Shown piece after piece: positions 1 through 11,795 of a stretch of DNA of 64,000 nt; within the stretch, counting starts at the first letter, position 1, and every line of letters begins with the position of its first letter. The notes beneath the pieces were generated by a model, which had not been told where the DNA came from, ran no database searches, and saw only the letters and a program-made list of their open reading frames with translations. The DNA lies in the NCBI RefSeq assembly GCF_050947335.1, contig NW_027473470.1, positions 62,001 through 126,000 on the forward strand, given 5' to 3'. The position numbers and the translations under genes are program-made. Source of the stretch: Megachile rotundata. Lineage: Eukaryota > Arthropoda > Insecta > Hymenoptera > Megachilidae.

Positions 1-416
1 TGTAATAAGTATAGTAATTGTCGTTCTATCGATCATATAAGCATAATATGGCGAATAATATGAGGTAGATTGATAATAATAAGAGAAATACGTATAGTAA
101 TTGTCGTTCTATCGATCATATAAGCATAATATGGCTATTAATATGGGTTAGATTGATAACAGTGAGTGTTATAAGTATAGTAATTGTCGTTCTATCGATC
201 ATATAAGCATAATATGGCGAATAATATGAGTTAGATGGATAGCAGTGAGTGTAATAAGTATAGTAATTGTCGTTCTATCGATCATATAAGCATAATATGG
301 CTAATAATATGAGTTAGATTGATAATAATAAGAGTAATGAGTGCAGTAATTGTCGCCCAACGATCATATAAGTATAACATGGTTAATAATCTCAGTTAGA
401 TTGATAATAGTGAGTG
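1..416 (+). repeat. Left-end segment, duplicated 3485 bp downstream
   Basis: Five monomers, the last being the landmark C1 monomer (334-415). The same series recurs at 3486-3900, including the rare substitution AGATGGATAG shared by both copies. The left copy has private bases not seen in the right one, for example CGTATAG near 91, ATATGGGTTAG near 146 and GTGTTATAAG near 170. This shows divergence after duplication. The array continues beyond the left edge of the window. Confidence 0.85.
334..415 (+). repeat. 82-bp landmark monomer C (first of 27 copies)
   Basis: Differs from consensus by a 1-bp deletion (TGTCGCCCAACGATC for TGTCGTTCTATCGATC) together with GTGCAG, AACATGGTTAAT and AATCTCAG. 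It has no ATCGAT and loses the TGA of ATATGAG. Copies start at 334, 3819, 10304, 15531, 18185, 24408, 26316, 28970, 31624, 39091, 44318, 51204, 55352 and 59168 (C1). C2 copies start at 11382, 16609, 20093, 27394, 30048, 32702, 36021, 40169, 45396, 47636, 52282, 56430 and 60246. All 27 share the deletion, so they descend from one ancestral monomer. Confidence 0.95.
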
Positions 417-3400
417 TAATAAGTATAGTAATTGTCGTTCTATCGGTCATATAACTATAATATGGCTAATAATATGAGTTAGATTGATAATAGTGAGTGT
501 AATAAGTATAGTAATTGTCGTTCTATCGATCATATCTGCATAATATGGTTAATAATATGAGGTGGATTGATAACAGTGAGTGCAATAAGTATAGTAATTG
601 TCGTTCTATCGATCATATAAGCACAATATGGCTAATAATATGAGTTCCATTGATAATAATAAGAGTAATAAGTATAGTAATTGTCGTTCTATCGATCATA
701 TAAGCATAATGTGGCTAATAATATGAGTTAGATTGATAACAGTGAGTGTAATAAGTATAGTAATTGTCGTTCTATCGATCATATAAGCATAATATGGCGA
801 ATAATATGAGTTAGATTGATAAAAATAAGAGTAATGAGTATAGTAATTGTCGTTCTATCGATCATATCTGCATAATATGATTAATAATATGAGTTAGATT
901 GATAATAATAAGAATAATAAGTATAGTAATTATCATTCTACCGATCATATAAACATAATATGGCTAATAATATGAGTTAGATTGATAGCAGTGAGTGTAA
1001 TAAGTATAGTAATTGCCGTTCTATCGATCATATAAGCATTATATGGCTAATAATATGAGTTAGATTGATAATAATAAGAGTAATGAGTATAGTAATTGTC
1101 GTTCTATCGATCATATAAGCATAATATGGCGAATAATATGAGTTAGATTGATAAAAATAAGAGTAATGAGTATAGTAATTGTCGTTCTATCGATCATATC
1201 TGCATAATATGATTAATAATATGAGTTAGATTGATAATAATAAGAATAATAAGTATAGTAATTATCATTCTACCGATCATATAAACATAATATGGCTAAT
1301 AATATGAGTTAGTTTGATAATAATAAGAGAAATAAGTATAGTAATTGTCGTTCTATCGATCATATAAGCATAATATGGCTAATAATATGAGTTAGATTGA
1401 TAGCAATAAGAGTAATGAGTATAGTAATTGTCGTTCTCTCGATCATATCTGCATAATATGATTAATAATATGAGTTAGATTGATAATAATAAGAGTAATA
1501 AGTATAGTAATTGTCGTTCTATCGATCATATCTGCATACCATGGCTAATAATATGAGTTCCATTGATAATAATAAGAGTAATAAGTGTAGTAATTGTCGT
1601 TCTATCGATCATACCTGCATAACATGGTTAATAATATGAGTTAGATTGATAATAATAAGAATAATAAGTATAGTAATTATCATTCTACCGATCATATAAA
1701 CATAATATGGCTAATAATATGAGTTAGATTGATAGCAGTGAGTGTAATAAGTATAGTAATTGTCGTTCTATCGGTCATATAACCATAATATGGCTAATAA
1801 TATGAGTTAGATTGATAACAGTGAGTGTAATAAGTATAGAAATTGTCGTTGTATCGATCATATAAGCATAATATGGCGAATAATATGAGGTAGATTGATA
1901 AAAATAAGAGTAATGAGTATAGTAATTGTAGTTCTATCGATCATATCTGCATAATATGATTAATAATATGAGTTAGATTGATAATAATAAGAGTAATAAG
2001 TATAGTAATTGTCGTTCTATCGAACATATCTGCATACCATGGCTAATAATATGAGTTCCATTGATAATAATAAGAGTAATAAGTGTAGTAATTGTCGTTC
2101 TATCGATCATACCTGCATAACATGGTTAATAATATGAGTTAGATTGATAATAGTGAGTGTAATAAGTATAGTAATTGTCGTTCTATCGATCATATAAGCA
2201 TAATATGGCTAATAATATGAGTTAGATTGATAGCAGTGAGTGTAATATGTATAGTAATTGTCGTTCTATCGATCATATCAGCATAATATGGCTAATAATA
2301 TGAGTTAGATTGATAATAGTGAGTGTAATAAGTATAGTAATTGTCGTTCTATCGGTCATATAACCATAATATGGCTAATAATATGAGTTAGATTGATAAT
2401 AGTGAGTGTAATAAGTATAGTAATTGTCGTTATTTCGATCATATAAGCATAATATGGCTAATAATATGAGTTAGATTGATAATAATAAGAGTAATGAGTA
2501 TAGTAATTGTCGCTCTATCGATCATATCTGCATAATATGGTTAATAATATGAATTAGATTGATAATAATAAGAATAATAAGTATAGTAATTATCATTCTA
2601 CCGATCATATAAACATAATGTGGTTAATAATATGAGTTAGATTGATAGCAGTAAGTGTAATAAGTATAGTAATTGTCGTTCTATCGATCATATAAGCATA
2701 ATATGGCTAATAATATGAGTTAGATTGATAATAATAAGAGAAATAAGTATAGTAATTGTCGTTCTATCGATCATATAAGCATAATATGGCTAATAATATG
2801 AGTTAGATTGATAATAATAAGAGTAATGAGTACAGTAATTGTCGTTCTATCGATCATATAAGTATAATATGGCTAATAATATGAGTTAGATTGATAATAA
2901 TAAGAGTAATGAGTATAGTAATTGTCGTTCTATCGATCATATAAGCATAATATGGCTAATAATATGAGTTAGATTGATAATAATAAGAGAAATAAGTATA
3001 GTAATTGTCGTTCTATCGATCATATAAGCATAATATGGCTAATACTATGAGTTAGATTGATAATAATAAGAGTAATGAGTATAGTAATTGTCGTTCTATC
3101 GATCATATAAGCATAATATGGCTAATAATATGAGTTAGATTGATAATAATAAGAGTAAAAAGTATAGTAATTGTCGTTCTATCGATCATATCTGCATAAT
3201 ATGGTTAATAATATGAGGTGGATTGATAACAGTGAGTGTAATAAGTATAGTAATTGTCGTTCTATCGATAATATAAGCACAATATGGCTAATAATATGAG
3301 TTCCATTGATAATAATAAGAGTAATAAGTATAGTAATTGTCGATCTATCGATCATAGAAGCACAATATGGCTAATAATATGAGTTCCATTGATAATAATA

Positions 3401-3818
3401 AGAGTAATAAGTATAGTAATTGTCGTTCTATCGATCATATAAGCATAATATGGCTAATAATATGAGTTAGATTGATAGCAGTGAGTGTAATAAGTATAGT
3501 AATTGTCGTTCTATCGATCATATAAGCATAATATGGCGAATAATATGAGGTAGATTGATAATAATAAGAGAAATAAGTATAGTAATTGTCGTACTATCGA
3601 TCATATAAGCATAATATGGCTATTAATATGAGTTAGATTGATAACAGTGAGTGTAATAAGTATAGTAATTGTCGTTCTATCGATCATATAAGCATAATAT
3701 GGCGAATAATATGAGTTAGATGGATAGCAGTGAGTGTAATAAGTATAGTAATTGTCGTTCTATCGATCATATAAGCATAATATGGCTAATAATATGAGTT
3801 AGATTGATAATAATAAGA
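334..3818 (+). repeat. Irregular HOR interval, C1 to C1, 42 monomers (3485 bp)
   Basis: The interval runs between landmark monomers starting at 334 and 3819 and is exactly 42 x 83 minus 1. It contains the marker monomers of module Y, including TTATTTCG near 2428 and CGCTC near 2512. A Y-like stretch of roughly ten monomers beginning at 2159 recurs at 7980, a distance of 5821 bp, which equals 70 monomers with the known indels. No C2 landmark is present. Substitutions are more scattered here than in units right of 10.3 kb, for example monomers with CATAGAAGCAC near 3352. Confidence 0.85.
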
Positions 3819-3900
3819 GTAATGAGTGCAGTAATTGTCGCCCAACGATCATATAAGCATAGCATGGTTAATAATCTCAGTTAGATTGATAATAGTGAGT
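3486..3900 (+). repeat. Second copy of the left-end segment, ending in C1
   Basis: Matches 1-416 at a constant offset of 3485 bp, including the shared AGATGGATAG variant, and ends with the 82-bp landmark monomer 3819-3900. One private change is GTCGTACTATCG near 3592. Similarity in monomer order is lost just after the landmark, where the insertion-bearing monomer lies. Confidence 0.85.
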
Positions 3901-3995
3901 GTAATAAGTATAGTAATTGTCGTTCTATTCTTTTCATTTATTGGTCATATACTATAATATGGCTAATAATATGAGTTAGATTGATAGCAGTGAGT
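3901..3995 (+). repeat. Unique 95-bp monomer with a 13-bp insertion
   Basis: This is the monomer after a C1 landmark, normally CGTTCTATCGGTCATATAACT. Here 13 bases (TCTTTTCATTTAT, about 3929-3941) are inserted after CGTTCTAT, the next C is T, and one A of CATATAACT is missing, giving a net +12 bp. It is the only monomer in the window longer than 83 bp. The inserted bases are T-rich and unlike any part of the satellite consensus. I see no clear target-site duplication, terminal repeat or simple copy of adjacent sequence. The distance 3839 to 10324 (6485 bp) confirms exactly +12 relative to 78 monomers. Confidence 0.95.
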
Positions 3996-4493
3996 GTAAT
4001 AAGTATAGTAATTGTCGTTCTATCGATCATATAAGCATAATATGGCTAATAATATGAGTTAGATTGATAATAATAAGAGTAATGAGTATAGTAATTGTCG
4101 TTCTATCGATCATACAAGCATAATATGGCTAATAATATGAGTTAGATTGATAATAATAAGTGTAATAAGTATAGTAATTATCGTTCTATCGATCATATAA
4201 GCATAATATGGCTAATAATATGAGTTAGATTGATAATAATAAGAGTAAAAAGTATAGTAATTGTCGTTCTATCAATCATATCTGCATAATATGGTTAATA
4301 ATATGAGGTGGATTGATAACAGTGAGTGTAATAAGTATAGTAATTGTCGTTCTATCGATCATATAAGCACAATATGGCCAATAATATGAGTTCCATTGAT
4401 AATAATAAGAGTAATAAGTATAGTAATTGTCGTTCTATCGATCATAGAAGCACAATATGGCTAATAATATGAGTTCCATTGATAATAATAAGA

Positions 4494-6070
4494 GTAATAA
4501 GTATAGTAATTGTCGTTCTATCGATCATATAAGCATAATATGGCTAATAATATGAGTTAGATTGATAACAGTGAGTGTAATAAGTATAGTAATTGTCGTT
4601 CTATCGATCATATAAGCATAATATGGCGAATAATATGAGTTAGATTGATTAAAATAAGAGTAATGAGTATAGTAATTGTAGTTCTATCGATCATATCTGC
4701 ATAATATGATTAATAATATGAGTTAGATTGATAATAATAAGAATAATAAGTATAGTAATTATCATTCTACCGATCATATAAACATAATATGGCTAATAAT
4801 ATGAGTTAGATTGATAGCAGTGAGTGTAATAAGTATAGTAACTGTCGTTCTATCGATCATATAAGCATAATATGGCTAATAATATGAGTTAGATTGATAG
4901 CAATAAGAGTAATGAGTATAGTAATTGTCGTTCTATCGATCATATAAGCATAATATGGCTAATAATATGAGTTAGATTGATAATAATAAGAGTAAAAAGT
5001 ATAGTAATTGTCGTTCTATCGATCATATCTGCATAATATGGTTAATAATATGAGGTGGATTGATAACAGTGAGTGTAGTAAGTATAGTAATTGTCGTTCT
5101 ATCGATCATATAAGCACAATATGGCTAATAATATGAGTTCCATTGATAATAATAAGAGTAATAAGTATAGTAATTGTCGTTCTATCGATCATATAAGCAT
5201 AATATGGCTAATAATATGAGTTAGATTGATAACAGTGAGTGTAATAAGTATAGTAATTGTCGTTCTATCGATCATATAAGCATAATATGGCGAATAATAT
5301 GAGTTAGATTGATAATAATAAGAGTAATGAGTATAGAAATTGTCGTTCTATCGATCATATAAGCATAATATGGCTAATAATATGAGTTAGATTGATAATA
5401 ATAAGAGTAAAAAGTATAGTAATTGTCGTTCTATCGATCATATCTGCATAATATGGCTAATAATATGAGTTAGATTGATAGCAGTGAGTGTAATAAGTAT
5501 AGTAATTGTCGTTCTATCGATCATATAAGCATAATATGGCTAATAATATGAGTTAGTTTGATAATAATAAGAGAAATAAGTATAGTAATTGTCGTTCTAT
5601 CGATCATATAAGCATAATATGGCTAATAATATGAGTTAGATTGATAGCAATAAGAGTAATGAGTATAGTAATTGTCGTTCTATCGATCATATCTGCATAA
5701 TATGATTAATAATATGAGTTAGATTGATAATAATAAGAGTAATAAGTATAGTAATTGTCGTTCTATCGATCATATCTGCATACCATGGCTAATAAGATGA
5801 GTTCCATTGATAATAATAAGAGTAATAAGTGTAGTAATTGTCGTTCTATCGATCATACCTGCATAACATGGTTAATAATATGAGTTAGATTGATAATAGT
5901 AAGAGTAATAAGTATAGTAATTATCATTCTACCGATCATATAAACATAATATGGCTAATAATATGAGTTAGATTGATAGCAGTGAGTGTAATAAGTATAG
6001 TAATTGTCGTTCTATCGGTCATATAACCATAATATGGCTAATAATATGAGTTAGATTGATAACAGTGAGT
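4494..6070 (+). repeat. Tandem duplication copy 1, 19 monomers (1577 bp)
   Basis: First copy of a direct duplication with period 1577 bp, exactly 19 x 83. Shared rare variants fix the offset: TAGATTGATTAAAATAAG at 4641 and 6218, and TGATAATAGTAAGAG at 5891 and 7468. The copies look nearly identical by eye. The start is taken at the monomer boundary where the preceding tail stops matching (TTCCATTGATAATAATAAGAG here, a CAGTGAGT tail before copy 2). Confidence 0.92.
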
Positions 6071-7647
6071 GTAATAAGTATAGTAATTGTCGTTCTATCG
6101 ATCATATAAGCATAATATGGCTAATAATATGAGTTAGATTGATAACAGTGAGTGTAATAAGTATAGTAATTGTCGTTCTATCGATCATATAAGCATAATA
6201 TGGCGAATAATATGAGTTAGATTGATTAAAATAAGAGTAATGAGTATAGTAATTGTAGTTCTATCGATCATATCTGCATAATATGATTAATAATATGAGT
6301 TAGATTGATAATAATAAGAATAATAAGTATAGTAATTATCATTCTACCGATCATATAAACATAATATGGCTAATAATATGAGTTAGATTGATAGCAGTGA
6401 GTGTAATAAGTATAGTAACTGTCGTTCTATCGATCATATAAGCATAATATGGCTAATAATATGAGTTAGATTGATAGCAATAAGAGTAATGAGTATAGTA
6501 ATTGTCGTTCTATCGATCATATAAGCATAATATGGCTAATAATATGAGTTAGATTGATAATAATAAGAGTAAAAAGTATAGTAATTGTCGTTCTATCGAT
6601 CATATCTGCATAATATGGTTAATAATATGAGGTGGATTGATAACAGTGAGTGTAGTAAGTATAGTAATTGTCGTTCTATCGATCATATAAGCACAATATG
6701 GCTAATAATATGAGTTCCATTGATAATAATAAGAGTAATAAGTATAGTAATTGTCGTTCTATCGATCATATAAGCATAATATGGCTAATAATATGAGTTA
6801 GATTGATAACAGTGAGTGTAATAAGTATAGTAATTGTCGTTCTATCGATCATATAAGCATAATATGGCGAATAATATGAGTTAGATTGATAATAATAAGA
6901 GTAATGAGTATAGAAATTGTCGTTCTATCGATCATATAAGCATAATATGGCTAATAATATGAGTTAGATTGATAATAATAAGAGTAAAAAGTATAGTAAT
7001 TGTCGTTCTATCGATCATATCTGCATAATATGGCTAATAATATGAGTTAGATTGATAGCAGTGAGTGTAATAAGTATAGTAATTGTCGTTCTATCGATCA
7101 TATAAGCATAATATGGCTAATAATATGAGTTAGTTTGATAATAATAAGAGAAATAAGTATAGTAATTGTCGTTCTATCGATCATATAAGCATAATATGGC
7201 TAATAATATGAGTTAGATTGATAGCAATAAGAGTAATGAGTATAGTAATTGTCGTTCTATCGATCATATCTGCATAATATGATTAATAATATGAGTTAGA
7301 TTGATAATAATAAGAGTAATAAGTATAGTAATTGTCGTTCTATCGATCATATCTGCATACCATGGCTAATAAGATGAGTTCCATTGATAATAATAAGAGT
7401 AATAAGTGTAGTAATTGTCGTTCTATCGATCATACCTGCATAACATGGTTAATAATATGAGTTAGATTGATAATAGTAAGAGTAATAAGTATAGTAATTA
7501 TCATTCTACCGATCATATAAACATAATATGGCTAATAATATGAGTTAGATTGATAGCAGTGAGTGTAATAAGTATAGTAATTGTCGTTCTATCGGTCATA
7601 TAACCATAATATGGCTAATAATATGAGTTAGATTGATAACAGTGAGT
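6071..7647 (+). repeat. Tandem duplication copy 2, 19 monomers (1577 bp)
   Basis: Second copy of 4494-6070. Similarity at the 1577-bp offset runs slightly past the copy end and is lost near 7696, where GGCGAATAAT replaces GGCTAATAAT of the corresponding position 6119. An in-register unequal exchange between monomers is the simplest origin. Confidence 0.92.
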
Positions 7648-7979
7648 GTAATAAGTATAGTAATTGTCGTTCTATCGATCATATAAGCATAATATGGCGA
7701 ATAATATGAGGTAGATTGATAAAAATAAGAGTAATGAGTATAGTAATTGTAGTTCTATCGATCATATCTGCATAATATGATTAATAATATGAGTTAGATT
7801 GATAATAATAAGAGTAATAAGTATAGTAATTGTCGTTCTATCGATCATATCTGCATACCATGGCTAATAATATGAGTTCCATTGATAATAATAAGAGTAA
7901 TAAGTGTAGTAATTGTCGTTCTATCGATCATACCTGCATAACATGGTTAATAATATGAGTTAGATTGATAATAGTGAGT

Positions 7980-10303
7980 GTAATAAGTATAGTAATTGTC
8001 GTTCTATCGATCATATAAGCATAATATGGCTAATAATATGAGTTAGATTGATAGCAGTGAGTGTAATATGTATAGTAATTGTCGTTCTATCGATCATATA
8101 AGCATAATATGGCTAATAATATTAGTTAGATTGATAATAGTGAGTGTAATAAGTATAGTAATTGTCGTTCTATCGGTCATATAACCATAATATGGCTAAT
8201 AATATGAGTTAGATTGATAATAGTGAGTGTAATAAGTATAGTAATTGTCGTTATTTCGATCATATAAGCATAATATGGCTAATAATATGAGTTAGATTGA
8301 TAATAATAAGAGTAATGAGTATAGTAATTGTCGCTCTATCGATCATATCTGCATAATATGGTTAATAATATGAATTAGATTGATAATAATAAGAATAATA
8401 AGTATAGTAATTATCATTCTACCGATCATATAAACATAATATGGTTAATAATATGAGTTAGATTGATAGCAGTAAGTGTAATAAGTATAGTAATTGTCGT
8501 TCTATCGATCATATAAGCATAATATGGCTAATAATATGAGTTAGATTGATAATAATAAGAGAAATAAGTATAGTAATTGTCGTTCTATCGATCATATAAG
8601 CATAATATGGCTAATAATATGAGTTAGATTGATAATAATAAGAGTAATGAGTATAGTAATTGTCGTTCTATCGATCATATAAGCATAATATGGCTAATAA
8701 TATGAGTTAGATTGATAATAATAAGAGTAATGAGTATAGTAATTGTCGTTCTATCGATCATATAAGCATAACATGGCTAATAATATGAGTTCCATTGATA
8801 ATAATAAGAGTAATAAGTATAGTAATTGTCGGTCTATCGATCATATCTGCATAACATGGTTAATAATATGAGTTAGATTGATAATAGTGAGTGTAATAAG
8901 TATAGTAATTGTCGTTCTATCGATCATATAAGCATAATATGGCTAATAATATGAGTTAGATTGATAACAGTGAGTGTAATAAGTATAGTAATTGTCGTTC
9001 TATCGATCATATAAGCATAATGTGGCGAATAGTATGAGGTAGATTGATAAAAATAAGAGTAATGAGTATAGTAATTGTAGTTCTATCGATCATATCTGCA
9101 TAATATGATTAACAATATGAGTTAGATTGATAATAATAAGAGTAATAAGTATAGTAATTATCATTCTACCGATCATATAAACATAATATGGCTAATAATA
9201 TGAGTTAGATTGATAGCAGTGAGTGTAATAAGTATAGTAATTGTCGTTCTATCGATCATATAAGCATAATATGGCTAATAATATGAGTTAGATTGATAAC
9301 AGTGAGTGTAATAAGTATAGTAATTGTCGTTCTATCGATCATATAAGCATAATATGGCGAATAATATGAGGTAGATTGATAAAAATGAGAGTAATGAGTA
9401 TAGTAATTGTAGTTCTATCGATCATATCTGCATAATATGATTAATAATATGAGTTAGATTGATAATAATAAGAGTAATAAGTAGAGTAATTGTCGTTCTA
9501 TCGATCATATAAGCATAATATGGCTAATAATATGAGTTAGATTGATAACAGTGAGAGTAATAAGTATAGTAATTGTCGTTCTATCGATCATATAAGCATA
9601 ATATGGCTAATAATATGAGTTAGAATGTTAATAATAAGAGTAATAAGTATAGTAATTATCGTTCTATCGATCATATCTGCATAACATGATTAATAATATG
9701 AGTTAGATTGATAATAGTGAGTGTAATAAGTATAGTAATTGTCGTACTATCGATCATATAAGCATAATATGGCTAATAATATGAGTTAGATTGATAATAA
9801 TAAGAGTAATGAGTATAGTAATTGTCGTTCTATCGATCACATCTGCATAATATGGTTAATAATATGAGTTGGATTGATAACAGTGAGTGTAATAAGTATA
9901 GTAATTGTCGTTCTATCGATCATATAAGCATAATATGGCTAATAATATGAGTTAGATTGATAGCAGTGAGTGTAATAAGTATAGTAATTGTCGTTCTATC
10001 GATCATATAAGCATAATATGGCGAATAATATGAGGTAGATTGATAATAATAAGAGAAATAAGTATAGTAATTGTCGTTCTATCGATCATATCAGCATAAT
10101 ATGGCTATTAATATGAGTTAGATTGATAACAGTGAGTGTAATAAGTATAGTAATTGTCGTTCTATCGATCATATAAGCATAATATGGCGAATAATATGAG
10201 TTAGATTGATAGCAGTGAGTGTAATAAGTATAGTAATTGTCGTTCTATCGATCATATAAGCATAATATGGCTAATAATATGAGTTAGATTGATAATAATA
10301 AGA
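7980..10303 (+). repeat. Module Y, left-most complete-looking copy
   Basis: Runs from the GATAATAGTGAGT/GTAATATG monomers through CGGTCATATAACC, TTATTTCG (8249), CGCTC, TATGAATTAG, GCAGTAAGT, CATAACATGG with GAGTTCC, TCGGTCTATCG and ATGTGGCGAATAGTATGAGG. It then goes through AGAATGTTA, CGTACTATCG, CACATCTGC and CTATTAATATG to the C1 at 10304. The same order recurs in later units. A private change is ATATTAGTTAG near 8120. Confidence 0.8.
9889..9971 (+). repeat. Representative consensus monomer (83 bp)
   Basis: A consensus-like unit. Monomer positions 1-20 (GTAATAAGTATAGTAATTGT) are the most uniform part of the array. Positions 21-36 hold CGTTCTATCGATCATA, with overlapping ATCGAT and GATC. 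Positions 33-49 form a short imperfect dyad, CATAT, 7 bases, ATATG. Most variation falls at four places: positions 25-30 (TTCTATCG, TTCAATCG, TTATTTCG, CGGTC); 37-41 (TAAGC, TCTGC, TAAAC); 50-52 (GGCTAAT, GGCGAAT, GGTTAAT, GATTAAT); and the tail 71-83, which is either a CAGTGAGT/TAGTGAGT type or an ATAATAAGA/AAAATAAGA type. Two monomers make 166 bp, near the DNA length of a nucleosome with linker histone; that link is inference. Confidence 0.95.
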
Positions 10304-11381
10304 GTAATGAGTGCAGTAATTGTCGCCCAACGATCATATAAGCATAACATGGTTAATAATCTCAGTTAGATTGATAATAGTGAGTGTAATAAGTATAGTA
10401 ATTGTCGTTCTATCGGTCATATAACTATAATATGGCTAATAATATGAGTTAGATTGATAATAGTGAGTGTAATAAGTACAGTAATTGTCGTTCTATCGAT
10501 CATATAAGCATAATATGGTTAATAATATGAGTTAGATTGATAACAGTGAGTGTAATAAGTATAGTAATTGTCGTTCAATCGATCATATAAGCATAATATG
10601 GCGAATAATATGAGGTAGATTGATAAAAATAAGAGAAATGAGTATAGTAATTGTAGTTCTATCGATCATATCTGCATAATATGATTAACAATATGAGTTA
10701 GATTGATAATAATAAGAGTAATAAGTATAGTAATTATCATTCTACCGATCATATAAACATAATATGGCTAATAATATGAGTTAGATTGCGAGCAGTGAGT
10801 GTAATAAGTATAGTAATTGTCGTTCTATCGATCATATAAGCATAATATGGCTAATAATATGAGTTAGATTGATAATAATAAGAGAAATATGTATAGTAAT
10901 TGTCGTTCTATCGATCATACAAGCATAATATGGCTAATAATATGAGTTAGATTGATAATAATAAGTGTAATAAGTATAGTAATTATCGTTCTATCGATCA
11001 TATCTGCATAACATGATTAATAATATGAGTTAGATTGATAATAGTGAGTGTAATAAGTATAGTAATTGTCGTACTATCGATCATATAAGCATAATATGGC
11101 TAATAATATGAGTTAGATTGATAATAATAAGAGTAATGAGTATAGTAATTGTCGTTCTATCGATCATATCTGCATAATATGGTTAATAATATGAGTTGGA
11201 TCGATAACAGTGAGTGTAATAAGTATAGTAATTGTCGTTCTATCGATCATATAAGCACAATATGGATAATAATATGAGTTAGATTGATAATAATAAGAGT
11301 AATGAGTATAGTAATTTTCGTTCTATCGATCATATAAGCATAATATGGCTAATAATATGAGTTAGATTGATAATAATAAGA
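10304..11381 (+). repeat. Module X-A (C1 to C2, 13 monomers, 1078 bp)
   Basis: Monomer order: C1; CGGTCATATAACT; GTACAGTAATTG; TTCAATCG with GGCGAAT; GTAGTTC with GATTAACAAT; TTATCATTCTACC ending GATTGCGAGC; a plain monomer; CATACAAGC; TTATCG with AACATGATT; CGTACTATCG; TTGGATCGATAAC; AAGCACAATATGGATAAT; AATTTTCGTTC; then C2. The 1078-bp C1-C2 spacing holds for every complete X module in the window. This copy carries the A diagnostic bases. Confidence 0.92.
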
Positions 11382-11795
11382 GTAATGAGTGCAGTAATTG
11401 TCGCCCAACGATCATATAAGCATAACATGGTTAATAATCTCAGTTAGATTGATAAGAGTGAGTGTAATAAGTATAGTAATTGTCGTTCTATCGGTCATAT
11501 CTGCATAATATGATTAATAATATGAGTTAGATTGATAATAATAAGAGTAATAAGTATAGTAATTGTCGTTCTATCGATCATATCTGCATACCATGGCTAA
11601 TAAGATGAGTTCCATTGATAATAATAAGAGTAATAAGTGTAGTAATTGTCGTTCTATCGATCATACCTGCATAACATGGTTAATAATATGAGTTAGATTG
11701 ATAATAATAAGAGTAATAAGTATAGTAATTATCATTCTACCGATCATATAAACATAATATGGCTAATAATATGAGTTAGATTGATAGCAGTGAGT

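Larger units (their letters stand above)
3819..10303 (+). repeat. Irregular HOR interval, C1 to C1, 78 monomers (6485 bp)
   Basis: Contains the insertion monomer, a 19-monomer tandem duplication (4494-7647) rich in Z-type monomers (GATAGCAATAAGAG, GTAAAAAGTATAG, TTTGATAATAA), then a Y-type stretch from 7980 with the TTATTTCG, CGCTC and TCGGTCTATCG markers. The final part (about 9600-10300) has the AGAATGTTA, CGTACTATCG, CACATCTGC and CTATTAATATG monomers that precede every later C1. The order Z then Y then C1 is that of subfamily A further right. Confidence 0.85.

Noticed and set aside
9889..9971. Origin of the 83-bp monomer by duplication of a ~41-bp half unit
   Set aside because: The two halves share only AT-rich words such as TAATAA and ATAATATG at inconsistent offsets (12 and 50 bp), so no half-unit repeat is supported.
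11300..11320. CENP-B box-like TTCG....A motif in the AATTTTCGTTCTATCG monomer
   Set aside because: The spacing TTCG, four bases, A is present, but the required CGGG block is replaced by GATC. The CGGTC monomers have CGG but the wrong spacing and no TTCG. I treat it as chance.
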